A DNA stretch of 64,000 nucleotides from an uncultured Bacteroidales bacterium (GTDB taxonomy: Bacteria > Bacteroidota > Bacteroidia > Bacteroidales > P3): the NCBI GenBank assembly GCA_910578275.1, contig CAJTPR010000003.1, positions 138,874 through 202,873 on the forward strand, in the 5' to 3' direction. Of the stretch, positions 27,801 to 34,615 are shown in pieces. The number at the start of each line of letters is the position of its first letter. Position 1 is the first letter of the stretch. Position numbers and translations under genes: made by a program. The notes under the pieces were generated by a model, which made no database searches, had not been told where the DNA came from, and saw only the letters and a program-made list of their open reading frames with translations.

Positions 27801-27976
27801 TCGGGCGCCATGCCGGCCGCTTCGGTCATGATGACCACCGTGGGCGCGTTCAAGTCGGGGAAAACGTCCACGTCCATGTTCCTTACCGAGAAGAAACCGA
27901 TCAATACCAGCAGCACGGAGGCCGCCAATACGGAAATACGGTTGCGGAGAGAAAATCCGATGATATTGTTCAACAT
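24836..27976 (-). CDS. Heavy-metal efflux RND transporter (CzcA/CusA family)
   Basis: A 1046-residue RND pump with the usual 12 membrane helices: one at residues about 15-32, then groups near 340-500 and 860-1015, and two large periplasmic domains between. Family features include FPDLNAPTVVIMTEAAGM, GSLVDDAIVDVENVFKRL (charged helix 4) and GNLSIPAIIGFISLFGIATRNG. This is the HME subfamily that exports divalent or monovalent metal cations by proton exchange. The adaptor encoded 18 bases upstream has a histidine-rich tail, which suggests zinc, cobalt, cadmium or nickel rather than drugs. Exact metal unknown. Confidence 0.92.
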   Translation of the reverse strand: MLNNIIGFSLRNRISVLAASVLLVLIGFFSVRNMDVDVFPDLNAPTVVIMTEAAGMAPEEVELLVSRPVEMSVNGAKDVRRVRSSSTTGFSIVWVEFNWETDIYRARQIISEKIANIKDELPSGVGTPTMGPLSSILGEMMIVGLTADSTSLQDLRTLADWNIRPRLLTIDGVTQVSVLGGDIKEYQILLNPDKMKHYGVGLNQIIEAVDGMNRNATGDILYEYGNEYIIRGMLSTTDVAKMGKAVVKSENGTSIMLEQVAKVQIGNQTPKMGAASVNARPAVLLTINKQPHTNSVKLTKKIDRSLEDLKQYLPADVKLTTDIYRQADFITNSIDNVKKSLYEGCIFVIIVLFLFLMNVRTTIISLVSIPISLLVSMLTLRIFGLTLNTMSLGGLAIAIGSLVDDAIVDVENVFKRLRENRFLPMASRKPFMQVVFDASKEVRMPILNSTIIIIVCFIPLFFLSGMEGRLLVPLGIAFITALCASTLVALTLTPALCSFLLYKQADDDRPDKQPLLTRILKHGYTKMLEWALKNRLTVLCATAVLLVATLFVFFGLGRNFLPPFNEGSFTINVSTLPGISLDESDRVGRKVEEILLEIPEIQTVGRKTGRAELDEHVLGVNNSEIEAPFILGKRPKREIVAEIRQKIKAIPGINLEVGSPVSHRIDAMLSGTRANIAIKIFGPDLNRLFEIGNEIKESIENVEGIDDLNVEQQVSRPQLQIVPKREMLAKYGITMAEFGQMVDVLLAGKVISNVYEGHTSFDLTLKADDDFRQSAERIGNIAVDANGSKVPLKNIAQVISGTGPNTINHENVSRKIVISANVSGGDLHSAVKAIRENIQENIVLPEGYSVEYGGQFESEQSASRMLFWTSMLSILIIFLLLCHQFRNVTQAAVVLLNLPLALIGGVFALKISGGNLSIPAIIGFISLFGIATRNGILLIARYNDLRLEGFSLKQRILLGSADRLNPILMTALTSALALIPLATGGDLPGNEIQSPMAKVILGGLITSTLLNGFIVPILYLIINRKEGRGSSIHALQKLPATQTTNA

Positions 27977-27994
27977 CCCAATCCTCCGTATCGA

Positions 27995-29221
27995 TTAGTG
28001 GGTATGGCCGGGAATGGCCGCTCCCGCCGTTGCCAGTTTCACAGAATAGGTGCCATGGGTGACTACCTTGTCGCCTATGTGCAGCCCTTTCAATATTTCC
28101 ACGCGCGTACCGTCGTTTTGACCCACCCAGACCTGCCTTTTCTTGAAGAGTTCCTCCTCGAGCCGGACGAAGACGAAGTATACGCCTTGTTCTTCCACGA
28201 GGGCGGAGACGGGTACGGTCAAGGCCGTTTTCTTGGCGTTGGTCAACAGGTAGATTTCGGCGAACGCGCCGGGAATGATGTCTCCCACGTTGTCGAATTC
28301 GAATGTCACGGGAATATAGGGCGAGCCTTCATTGGCCGATTTCCCGTAGGAGAGCAGTTTGCCGTTCAGGTCGGACAAACGGTAGACCACCTCGTCGTAG
28401 GCGGGCTTGAAATTGGCGCTCCGGATGTCGCGGAGGTATTTGAAGTCGCTTTCCGAAACGTCCGCTTGCAGTTGAAGCCGCTTGTTCTGCGCCACCACGG
28501 CCACCGGTTCGCCCACGTTGACGAATTGCCCGTTCTGCACGACCCATTTCTTGATGTAGCCCGAAAAAGGCGCCTTGACGGCGACCCCTTGGTTGGAGAT
28601 GTTCCCGGCTTGTCCCTTGTAGGCTGTTTCCGCCAGTTTGTAACGTGCCTGTATCTCGTTGAATTCCTTATCGCTGATAATCTTGTCCTCGACCAGCCTC
28701 CTGGCTCGCGAATAGTCCTTTTCGGCCGCTTCGAATTCGATCTTGGCCTTCAATACGGGATCCCCGTCTTGAAGCCTGGTGGAAGAAATATGCGCCAAGG
28801 TTTCGCCCGGAGCCACGTTCGCTCCTTCGGTGAGGGACGCCCGGGAAAGGAACATGATTCCGCTCGAGGGGGCGGGAACGGCTTGTTCGTTGCCTTGCAA
28901 GGGTTGAATCTTGCCGCCTGTCCGGATGACCGCTTGGAACGTTCCCGGTCGTATCGTTTCCAGTTTCAGTTCGGCGGCCTCCGCCTGGGCATGGGTGAAA
29001 TGGATTTCGCCCTCTTCGTGGTTCTCGTGGTCGTCATGCACGAAATCCCCATCATGCAGCACGCCTTCGAGTTCGTGTTCATGCTCGTGCGCATGTTCGT
29101 CATGGATTTCGTGTTCCTCGTGCAGTTCATGCTCCTCGTGTTCGTGACCGCGGTCGTGCCGGTGGCATCCGGTTCCGCATAATGCAAACGCGACAAACAA
29201 TGCAATTGCTCTGTATCTCAT
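27995..29221 (-). CDS. CzcB-type periplasmic adaptor lipoprotein with His/Glu-rich N-terminus
   Basis: A 408-residue membrane-fusion protein. The signal peptide ends in a lipobox (CGTGC, Cys about residue 18), and the next ~45 residues form a His/Glu-rich stretch with more than a dozen His (HEHEEHELHEEHEIHDEHAH). This should bind metal ions in the periplasm. Then come the HlyD barrel/lipoyl hybrid motif (VKAPFSGYIKKWVVQNGQFVNVGEPV) and a membrane-proximal domain. It links the inner membrane pump to the TolC channel. ATG at 29221; -7 box TATTTTTG (complement of 29275-29282) upstream. Divergent from the oxoamine synthase. Confidence 0.9.
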   Translation of the reverse strand: MRYRAIALFVAFALCGTGCHRHDRGHEHEEHELHEEHEIHDEHAHEHEHELEGVLHDGDFVHDDHENHEEGEIHFTHAQAEAAELKLETIRPGTFQAVIRTGGKIQPLQGNEQAVPAPSSGIMFLSRASLTEGANVAPGETLAHISSTRLQDGDPVLKAKIEFEAAEKDYSRARRLVEDKIISDKEFNEIQARYKLAETAYKGQAGNISNQGVAVKAPFSGYIKKWVVQNGQFVNVGEPVAVVAQNKRLQLQADVSESDFKYLRDIRSANFKPAYDEVVYRLSDLNGKLLSYGKSANEGSPYIPVTFEFDNVGDIIPGAFAEIYLLTNAKKTALTVPVSALVEEQGVYFVFVRLEEELFKKRQVWVGQNDGTRVEILKGLHIGDKVVTHGTYSVKLATAGAAIPGHTH

Positions 29222-29274
29222 TGTGAATCTTTGTATTTCTGTTTTGTTTGGGCAATATCTTCCCAAAAACGGCG

Positions 29275-29328
29275 CAAAAATAGAAATAAGGTTTTGCAAC
29301 AAGGTTGCATTTATTTTGCGTAAATTTG
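29275..29328. promoter_or_regulatory. Divergent -7 boxes for efflux operon and oxoamine synthase
   Basis: Minus TATTTTTG (complement of 29275-29282) precedes czcB by 54 bases; plus TAAATTTG (29321-29328) precedes the GTG start at 29354 by 25 bases, with a TTTG at 29293-29296. Exact -7 matches on both strands. Confidence 0.65.
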
Positions 29329-29353
29329 CCGCCCGTTATAAAAACCTATTATC

Positions 29354-30601
29354 GTGGATATTTTTGAAAAACTGCTCAAGAACTTCGGACCTCTCGGCCG
29401 ATATGCCGACGATGCCGATGGTTACTACATGTTTCCCAAGTTGGAAGGTCCTATTTCCAACCGTATGATGTTCAACGGCAAGGAACGCCTTGTGTGGAGC
29501 TTGAACAACTACCTCGGCCTTGCCAACCATCCGGAAGTGCGCAAGACCGATGCCGAAGCCGCCGCCGAATACGGTCTGGGCTACCCGATGGGGGCCCGCA
29601 TGATGTCCGGACAAAGCAAGCAGCACATGCAACTGGAACAGGATTTGGCCGATTTCGTGGGCAAGGAGTCCGCCTATCTTTTCAATTTCGGTTACCAGGG
29701 CATCCTTTCCACGATCGACTGCCTGGTCGACCGCAACGACGTCATCGTCTACGATGCCGAGGCGCACGCCTCGTTGATAGACGGCATGCGTCTGCACATA
29801 GGCAAGCGTTTCATGTATCGTCATAATGACATGGAATCCGCCGAGAAACAGCTCAAGCACGCCCAGGAAGTAGTGGCCAAGACCGGCGGCGGTATCCTGG
29901 TGATCACCGAAGGCGTCTTCGGCATGAGCGGCGACATGGGCGACATCAAGGGGCTGGCCGAACTCAAGAAGAAATACGATTTCCGTCTGGTGGTGGATGA
30001 TGCCCATGGCATCGGCACGATGGGTGCCAACGGCCGCGGAACGGGCGAAGAGCAAGGCGTGGAAGACGCCATCGACATCCATTTGGGAACCTTTGCCAAG
30101 TCGTTCGCGTTGATCGGCGGTTTCGTGGCCGGTCCCAAGGAAATCATCCGCTATCTGCGTTTCAACCTTCGTTCCCAGATTTACGCCAAGAGCCTTCCCA
30201 TGCCTATCGTCATCGGAGCCCAGAAGCGTTTGGAATTGATGAAGACGCATCCCGAATTGCGCGAAAAGCTGTGGACGATCGTCCGTGCCCTGCAAGGCGG
30301 CCTGAAGGAAAACGGCTTCAATATCGGTTTGACCAATTCGCCCGTGACCCCGCTCACGCTCAACGGCAACGTCCCTGAAGCCACCAACCTTACCTACGAC
30401 GTTCGCGAAGTCCATAATATCTTCTGCTCCATCGTCACGTATCCGGTGGTACCCAAGGGCGTCATCATCCTGCGTCTCATTCCTACCGCCGTCCATACGT
30501 TGGAAGACGTGGACTACACGCTCAAGGCGCTCAATTCCGTCAAGGAGAAGTTGTTCAACGGCACGTATGCCAAGATGGAACTCAAATCGATGAACGCATA
30601 G
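29354..30601 (+). CDS. Alpha-oxoamine synthase, probable cysteate acyltransferase
   Basis: A 415-residue PLP enzyme of the AONS/KBL/SPT family. The PLP lysine is in GTFAKSFALIGGF (about residue 243), the PLP-stacking and Asp motifs are HASLIDGMR and VDDAHGIGTMG, and YPMGARMMSGQ is the N-terminal glycine loop. It is distinct in sequence from the serine palmitoyltransferase of Bacteroides and resembles the Flavobacterium/Alistipes enzymes that condense cysteate with an acyl thioester to 3-dehydrocapnine. With the cysteate synthase at 19726 this gives the first two steps of sulfonolipid synthesis. Translation starts at GTG 29354, since the conserved N-terminus begins there. A terminator follows. 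Confidence 0.82.
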   Translation: MDIFEKLLKNFGPLGRYADDADGYYMFPKLEGPISNRMMFNGKERLVWSLNNYLGLANHPEVRKTDAEAAAEYGLGYPMGARMMSGQSKQHMQLEQDLADFVGKESAYLFNFGYQGILSTIDCLVDRNDVIVYDAEAHASLIDGMRLHIGKRFMYRHNDMESAEKQLKHAQEVVAKTGGGILVITEGVFGMSGDMGDIKGLAELKKKYDFRLVVDDAHGIGTMGANGRGTGEEQGVEDAIDIHLGTFAKSFALIGGFVAGPKEIIRYLRFNLRSQIYAKSLPMPIVIGAQKRLELMKTHPELREKLWTIVRALQGGLKENGFNIGLTNSPVTPLTLNGNVPEATNLTYDVREVHNIFCSIVTYPVVPKGVIILRLIPTAVHTLEDVDYTLKALNSVKEKLFNGTYAKMELKSMNA

Positions 30602-30624
30602 GCCGGATACGGCCTGCCATAAAC

Positions 30625-30656
30625 AGGAAAGCGGAGGCAGCCGCTTTCCTTGTTTT
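30625..30656 (+). terminator. Terminator of oxoamine synthase gene
   Basis: Perfect 10-bp arms (30625-30634 and 30641-30650), six-base loop, followed by a T-rich tail. Confidence 0.75.
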
Positions 30657-31102
30657 CACGGGGCGTGTGGTCGCATTGTCCGGTTTTTCCGGAACCCGGA
30701 AAACACGGTATGCTGATCGACCGATTCGGCATAGATGCGGCTCAGTTGCATTCCGACTTCGGCAAACGAGAATCTTTGCGCTCCGTGCAGGATTTCTTCC
30801 GGATCGTAGTTCCCGAAATTGTCCGACATCCGGTTCAATGCGTGGCACAAGGCGTCTTCGTCGCCGGGTTTCACCAAGTCTTGCGGGTGAGCCAGAGGTG
30901 GAGGAAATTTCTGGAATCGTGCCTGAAATAGCGCGACCAGTGTTCGGTGATCACGTAAGGAATATGGTGACGTAGCCGGATGATCCTGGCCGCCACGGCG
31001 TTGCCGGGTCATGACATGCACGTGCACGAGGTCGGGTTTGCCGTATTTTCGCAGGATTTCATTGAAGCCGGAACGATATGCCTTGATGAAGGCTGTCTTT
31101 TT
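30656..31102 (-). pseudogene. Broken GT4 glycosyltransferase gene
   Basis: Pieces of a family 4 glycosyltransferase in three frames. The first frame reads KTAFIKAYRSGFNEILRKYG...DLVHVHVMTR; after one base of shift near 31005 the second reads NAVAARIIRLRHHIPYVIT, then EHWSRYFRHDSRNF and HLWLTRK, ending in a stop. The original frame resumes with LVKPGDEDALCHALNRMS and RFSFAEVGMQLSRIYAES, which is the C-terminal helix region of GT4 enzymes. About 150 codons of the middle, including the E-x7-E motif, are missing, and no N-terminal domain start is found. Clearly non-functional remains of a polysaccharide gene. Confidence 0.82.
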
Positions 31103-31305
31103 ATCGTTTCGTGTTTGTCGTGTTTTCCCGGATTGCCTGGGCATAGGCGGCGGTTGCCGCTGTCCGGCCGGCAATCGGTGGCGAAGGTGACCATTTTCAG
31201 GCATTTCCCCGCGTTGCTTTCAAGATATGCGTCCGACAGGGAGATACCTCCGTCGGCAATTTTCACCGGACCGGCCTGATGGCCGGCGATACGCGGCTGC
31301 CAATT

Positions 31306-31349
31306 GAAAATCCGCATTCCCGCCTTGTACGGTGAAAATGCGGATTTTC
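31306..31349. terminator. Hairpin after catalase gene
   Basis: Exact 13-bp arms (31306-31318 and 31337-31349) with an 18-base loop and A/T-rich ends, 22 bases past the katA stop. Probable terminator, possibly working in both directions. Confidence 0.65.
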
Positions 31350-31370
31350 CATCATTCAGGCAAGTGTCTC

Positions 31371-32876
31371 TTACTTGCGGTTCGCGCGTTTGTCCCATGC
31401 CGGATGGGCGGGATCCTCGGCCACGAGGGCTTCTTCAAGGTCGATACCCAAGGCTTTCGCAAGCATCTTTCCGTATTCCGGATCGGCATTGTGGCAGGCT
31501 CTTACGTGACGTTGCTTGATGAAGAGAGGCACTTCTTTCATCTGGGCGGCCGTATTCTGGCAGGTGGCCTGTTTGTCGTCTGCGCTCATCAATCGCCACA
31601 ACTTGCCCGGTTGCGTGTAGTAATCGTCGTCGTATTGGCGTTCGTCGTAGTTGTAGACGTCTCCATACAACTCCATCGGCGGTTCTTTGAGCGAGGGAGT
31701 ATCCTGCCATTCGCCCGAACTGTTGGGTTCGTAGGCGATCGTCGCCCCGCAATTGTCGTCGGTGCGCATCTGTCCGTCGCGGTGATACGAGTGGAACGGG
31801 CATTTGGGCCGGTTGACGGGTATAAGGTTATGGTTTACCCCGAGCCGGTAACGCTGCGCGTCGCCGTAGGAGAAAAGGCGACCCTGAAGCATCTTGTCGG
31901 GCGAAAAGCCTATGCCGTCGACGATGTTGGCGGGATTGAATGCCGCCTGTTCGATTTCGGCAAAGAAGTTTTCGGGATTGCGGTTGAGTTCGAGCACGCC
32001 GACGTCACGCAACGGGAAGTCCTTGTGATACCATACTTTGGTGAGGTCGAAAGGATTGATGTGGTATTTCTTGGCTTCGTCCTCGGTCATGAGCTGTATC
32101 TGCAGTTTCCAGCGCGGGAATTCTCCGCGTTCGATGGCTTCGAACAAGTCGCGTTGGTGCGATTCCCGGTCTTTGGCGATGATGGCCTCGGCTTCCTGGT
32201 CTGTCAGGTTCTTGATGCCTTGAAGGGTGCGGAAATGGAATTTGACCCAAGTACGCTTGTTGTCCTTGTTGATGAAGCTGTATGTGTGGCTGCCGAATCC
32301 GTGCATGTGGCGGAAAGAGGCGGGAATGCCGCGCGGAGACATCGTGATCGTGACTTGGTGGAGCGCTTCGGGAAGAAGCGTCCAGAAGTCCCAATTGGCC
32401 GTGGGGTTGCGCATGCCCGTGCGCGGGTCGCGCTTGATGGCATGGTTGAGGTCGGGAAATTTCAAGGGGTCGCGCAGGAAAAATACAGGCGTGTTGTTTC
32501 CGACAAGGTCCCAGTTGCCTTGATCCGTGTAAAACTTCATCGCGAAGCCGCGGATGTCGCGTTCGGCATCGGCGGCGCCCCGTTCGCCCGCGACGGTGGA
32601 GAACCGCACCAGGCAAGGAGTCTTTTTCCCTATTTCGGAAAAGATCGAAGCGCGCGTGAATTCGGTAATGTCGTGGGTCACGGTAAACGTGCCGAAAGCG
32701 CCGGAACCTTTGGCGTGCATGCGTCTTTCCGGTATCACTTCGCGGTCGAAGTGAGCGATTTTTTCAAGATACCATGGATCCTGTGCTGTGAAAGGTCCGC
32801 GGGGACCTGCGGTCTGGACATTCTGGTTGTCGGCAATCAGTCGTCCGTTTTCAGAGGTGAGTCTTTTCTTGTCCAT
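31371..32876 (-). CDS. katA: Catalase (clade 3, haem)
   Basis: A 501-residue monofunctional haem catalase, degrading hydrogen peroxide to water and oxygen in the cytoplasm. Visible landmarks: FDREVIPERRMHAKGSGAFG with the distal His, VRFSTVAGERGAADAERD, the distal Asn in GNNTPVFFLRD, and the proximal haem-ligand Tyr in RLFSYGDAQRYRLG. The short length without the extra C-terminal flavodoxin-like domain marks the small-subunit clade. A -7 box (complement of 33023-33030) lies 147 bases upstream. Useful for brief oxygen exposure in an anaerobe. Confidence 0.97.
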   Translation of the reverse strand: MDKKRLTSENGRLIADNQNVQTAGPRGPFTAQDPWYLEKIAHFDREVIPERRMHAKGSGAFGTFTVTHDITEFTRASIFSEIGKKTPCLVRFSTVAGERGAADAERDIRGFAMKFYTDQGNWDLVGNNTPVFFLRDPLKFPDLNHAIKRDPRTGMRNPTANWDFWTLLPEALHQVTITMSPRGIPASFRHMHGFGSHTYSFINKDNKRTWVKFHFRTLQGIKNLTDQEAEAIIAKDRESHQRDLFEAIERGEFPRWKLQIQLMTEDEAKKYHINPFDLTKVWYHKDFPLRDVGVLELNRNPENFFAEIEQAAFNPANIVDGIGFSPDKMLQGRLFSYGDAQRYRLGVNHNLIPVNRPKCPFHSYHRDGQMRTDDNCGATIAYEPNSSGEWQDTPSLKEPPMELYGDVYNYDERQYDDDYYTQPGKLWRLMSADDKQATCQNTAAQMKEVPLFIKQRHVRACHNADPEYGKMLAKALGIDLEEALVAEDPAHPAWDKRANRK

Positions 32877-33022
32877 ACGATATAGTGAATTGATTTGTCT
32901 TTTTTCGCGGTCTTGGAATAAACGGTTGCCATGTCAAGGTACGGCTTGCGAAAGGATCATTCACCATGTTATGGGGGACAAACTCATTCATCAATGAAAT
33001 GACCTCTGTGCACCATACGTTA

Positions 33023-33030
33023 CAAAGATA
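33023..33030 (-). promoter_or_regulatory. -7 box for katA
   Basis: Minus-strand TATCTTTG, exact TAnnTTTG match; leader of about 140 bases before the ATG at 32876. Confidence 0.6.
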
Positions 33031-33310
33031 GCGAAAAAATGAAATATTGCCCTGTTTTTTGAGAAAAAATTCGTGTAAGTCCTGTATGTGCATTCGGAGA
33101 GAGGTGTGCGATTCCTGCTCGTTCCCGTTTGATCGCTGCCGATTGTTCGCCTTTCCGGCCGGCTTGTGTTGCGTGGTACAGGCTGGAGAGACAGGCCTTG
33201 GCACGGTCGGGAATGCGTCGTTTTGTCACGGAATAACGGAATGGTTGCCGGAATCGGGCTTGCGGCCGAAGTGGGGGAAAAGGATTCCAAAGGTAGGTAC
33301 AGGTGTACGC
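33031..33310. other. Gene-free stretch between katA promoter and post-tRNA repeat
   Basis: About 280 bases with no convincing reading frame on either strand. The only signal is a minus-strand TACCTTTG (complement of 33288-33295), which could drive a small RNA or a longer katA leader. Confidence 0.4.
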
Positions 33311-33457
33311 TTTTAGGCGTTTTTTGTTTCATCAAACTCTGGTCTTGACGAAACATTGGTGAAACAAATACGCCTAAAAGGTATGCAGAAGTGTATTCTT
33401 TTGAAAAAACAAAAAAAGCCGCAGGGTATTCCTACGGCTTTGATTCTGTGTTGATTT
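33311..33457. repeat. Post-tRNA repeat, copy 2 (after tRNA-Pro)
   Basis: About 147 bases closely matching 19346-19492: same terminator, same block ATACACTT.TGCATACCTTT, same GTTTCACCAATGTTTC element. The inverted repeat next to it is degenerate here (GTTTCATCAAA / CTTGACGAAAC). Confidence 0.75.
33408..33441 (-). terminator. Terminator of tRNA-Pro
   Basis: Minus-strand stem AAGCCGTAGG / CCTGCGGCTT followed by a T-run, almost identical to the tRNA-Arg terminator. Confidence 0.8.
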
Positions 33458-33463
33458 AGCTTG

Positions 33464-33537
<74 letters not shown>

Positions 33538-33546
33538 AAACATTTG

Positions 33547-33554
33547 CAAAGGTA
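33547..33554 (-). promoter_or_regulatory. -7 box for tRNA-Pro
   Basis: Minus-strand TACCTTTG, exact match, nine bases upstream of the tRNA 5' end. Confidence 0.65.
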
Positions 33555-33633
33555 CATCGTTTGAACTGAAATGAGAAACACGGACCGTTCATGTACCTTC
33601 ATGGACGGCTCCGGGGTCCATAAAGGTACACCG

Positions 33634-34476
33634 TTATTTCCTTACGGGGATTTCCCAGCCGTTTTCGACCTCCCAGGCTTTCTTGAGCCGGCCGAACTTG
33701 TTCCATGTACGTTGGAGGCCTTGCCGTTGTCCGTTCATGTAGTTCTCTTCCGTTTTCAGTTTCCCGTTTTCGTAATAGGTCTTTCGCAGGCCGTGCAACT
33801 GTCCGTTCTCGTAGTTGGCTTCTTCCTCCAATTGTCCGTCTTCGTAAAACGTCTCGCAAAGTCCTTGCAGCTTGCCTTTCGAGTAGGAGGCTTTCACGAT
33901 GACCACCCCTTCGCGGTTCGACCATCGGTAATCGCCCTCCAGCAGGTCGTCCTTGTAGTATTTGAGTTCGATGAGCCGGCCGTGCGCGCCCCATTTCTTG
34001 GAAACGCCTTCTTTCTTTCCTTCTTCGAAGATGGTTTCTTCAAAGACTTGCCCGTTTTCGTAATATTCCTTGCAGATGCCGTGGGAGTGTCCGTCCTTGA
34101 GCATCGTTTCCCGAAGCAGCTTGCCGTTTTCGTAATATTCCCGCAAGATGCCGTAGAGTTGCCGGTCGTCTTCGAAGAACCCTTCCTTGTAGAGCTGGCC
34201 TCGTTCGTTCCACAACTTGCTGGGGCCGTTCAGTTTCCCGTGCAGGAAATGTTCTTCGGAACTCACGTTCCCGTTGGCATCCCATTGCCTCACAAGACCC
34301 TCGATCTCGCCGTCCTTGTAATAGGCGTGGCGCATCAATTGACCGTTGTCGTACCAGAGATGGCATACGCCTTCCATCTTCCCGAGAGGGTTGTAGCGGT
34401 TTTCCTTGCGGATATGGCCGTTTCCCCAATATTCCCTTTCCACGTAAGAACCATCGTCATAGGTCTTTTTTTCCAT
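33634..34476 (-). CDS. YwqK/MORN-like repeat protein
   Basis: A 280-residue protein made of about eleven tandem repeats of roughly 23 residues with the pattern YYxNGxLxxExxYxxGxxxGxxxxW/Y (for example YYENGKLLRET, FYEDGQLEEEANYENGQLHG, YYENGKLKTEENYMNGQ). This is the MORN-variant repeat annotated in databases as toxin-antitoxin system YwqK family antitoxin, although no toxin gene is next to it. No signal peptide, so probably cytosolic. ATG at 34476 is chosen; the exact -7 box TACCTTTG (complement of 34501-34508) is 25 bases upstream. Single-gene unit; function unknown. Confidence 0.8.
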   Translation of the reverse strand: MEKKTYDDGSYVEREYWGNGHIRKENRYNPLGKMEGVCHLWYDNGQLMRHAYYKDGEIEGLVRQWDANGNVSSEEHFLHGKLNGPSKLWNERGQLYKEGFFEDDRQLYGILREYYENGKLLRETMLKDGHSHGICKEYYENGQVFEETIFEEGKKEGVSKKWGAHGRLIELKYYKDDLLEGDYRWSNREGVVIVKASYSKGKLQGLCETFYEDGQLEEEANYENGQLHGLRKTYYENGKLKTEENYMNGQRQGLQRTWNKFGRLKKAWEVENGWEIPVRK

Positions 34477-34500
34477 AGCGAGTCTGATTTTAACCTTGCG

Positions 34501-34508
34501 CAAAGGTA
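34501..34508 (-). promoter_or_regulatory. -7 box for YwqK-repeat gene
   Basis: Minus-strand TACCTTTG, exact TAnnTTTG match, 25 bases before the ATG. Confidence 0.6.
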
Positions 34509-34615
34509 GCAATCTTGGCACAAACAAGAATCCTGTGAAAACTATTTTTTTTTAATGAAAAATTACTTTCTTTGCAACTCGTTTCCCTGCCTTGCGGCAG
34601 GCAGATTTTTCGGAT

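Noticed and set aside
27044..29182. 712-residue open frame opposite the efflux genes
   Set aside because: Shadow of czcA/czcB; low-complexity His/Val/Phe composition.
30976..31398. N-terminal half of the GT4 pseudogene in the frame at 31009-31398
   Set aside because: No GT4 N-terminal motif can be recognised in any frame upstream of 31102, so I limited the pseudogene to the recognisable part.
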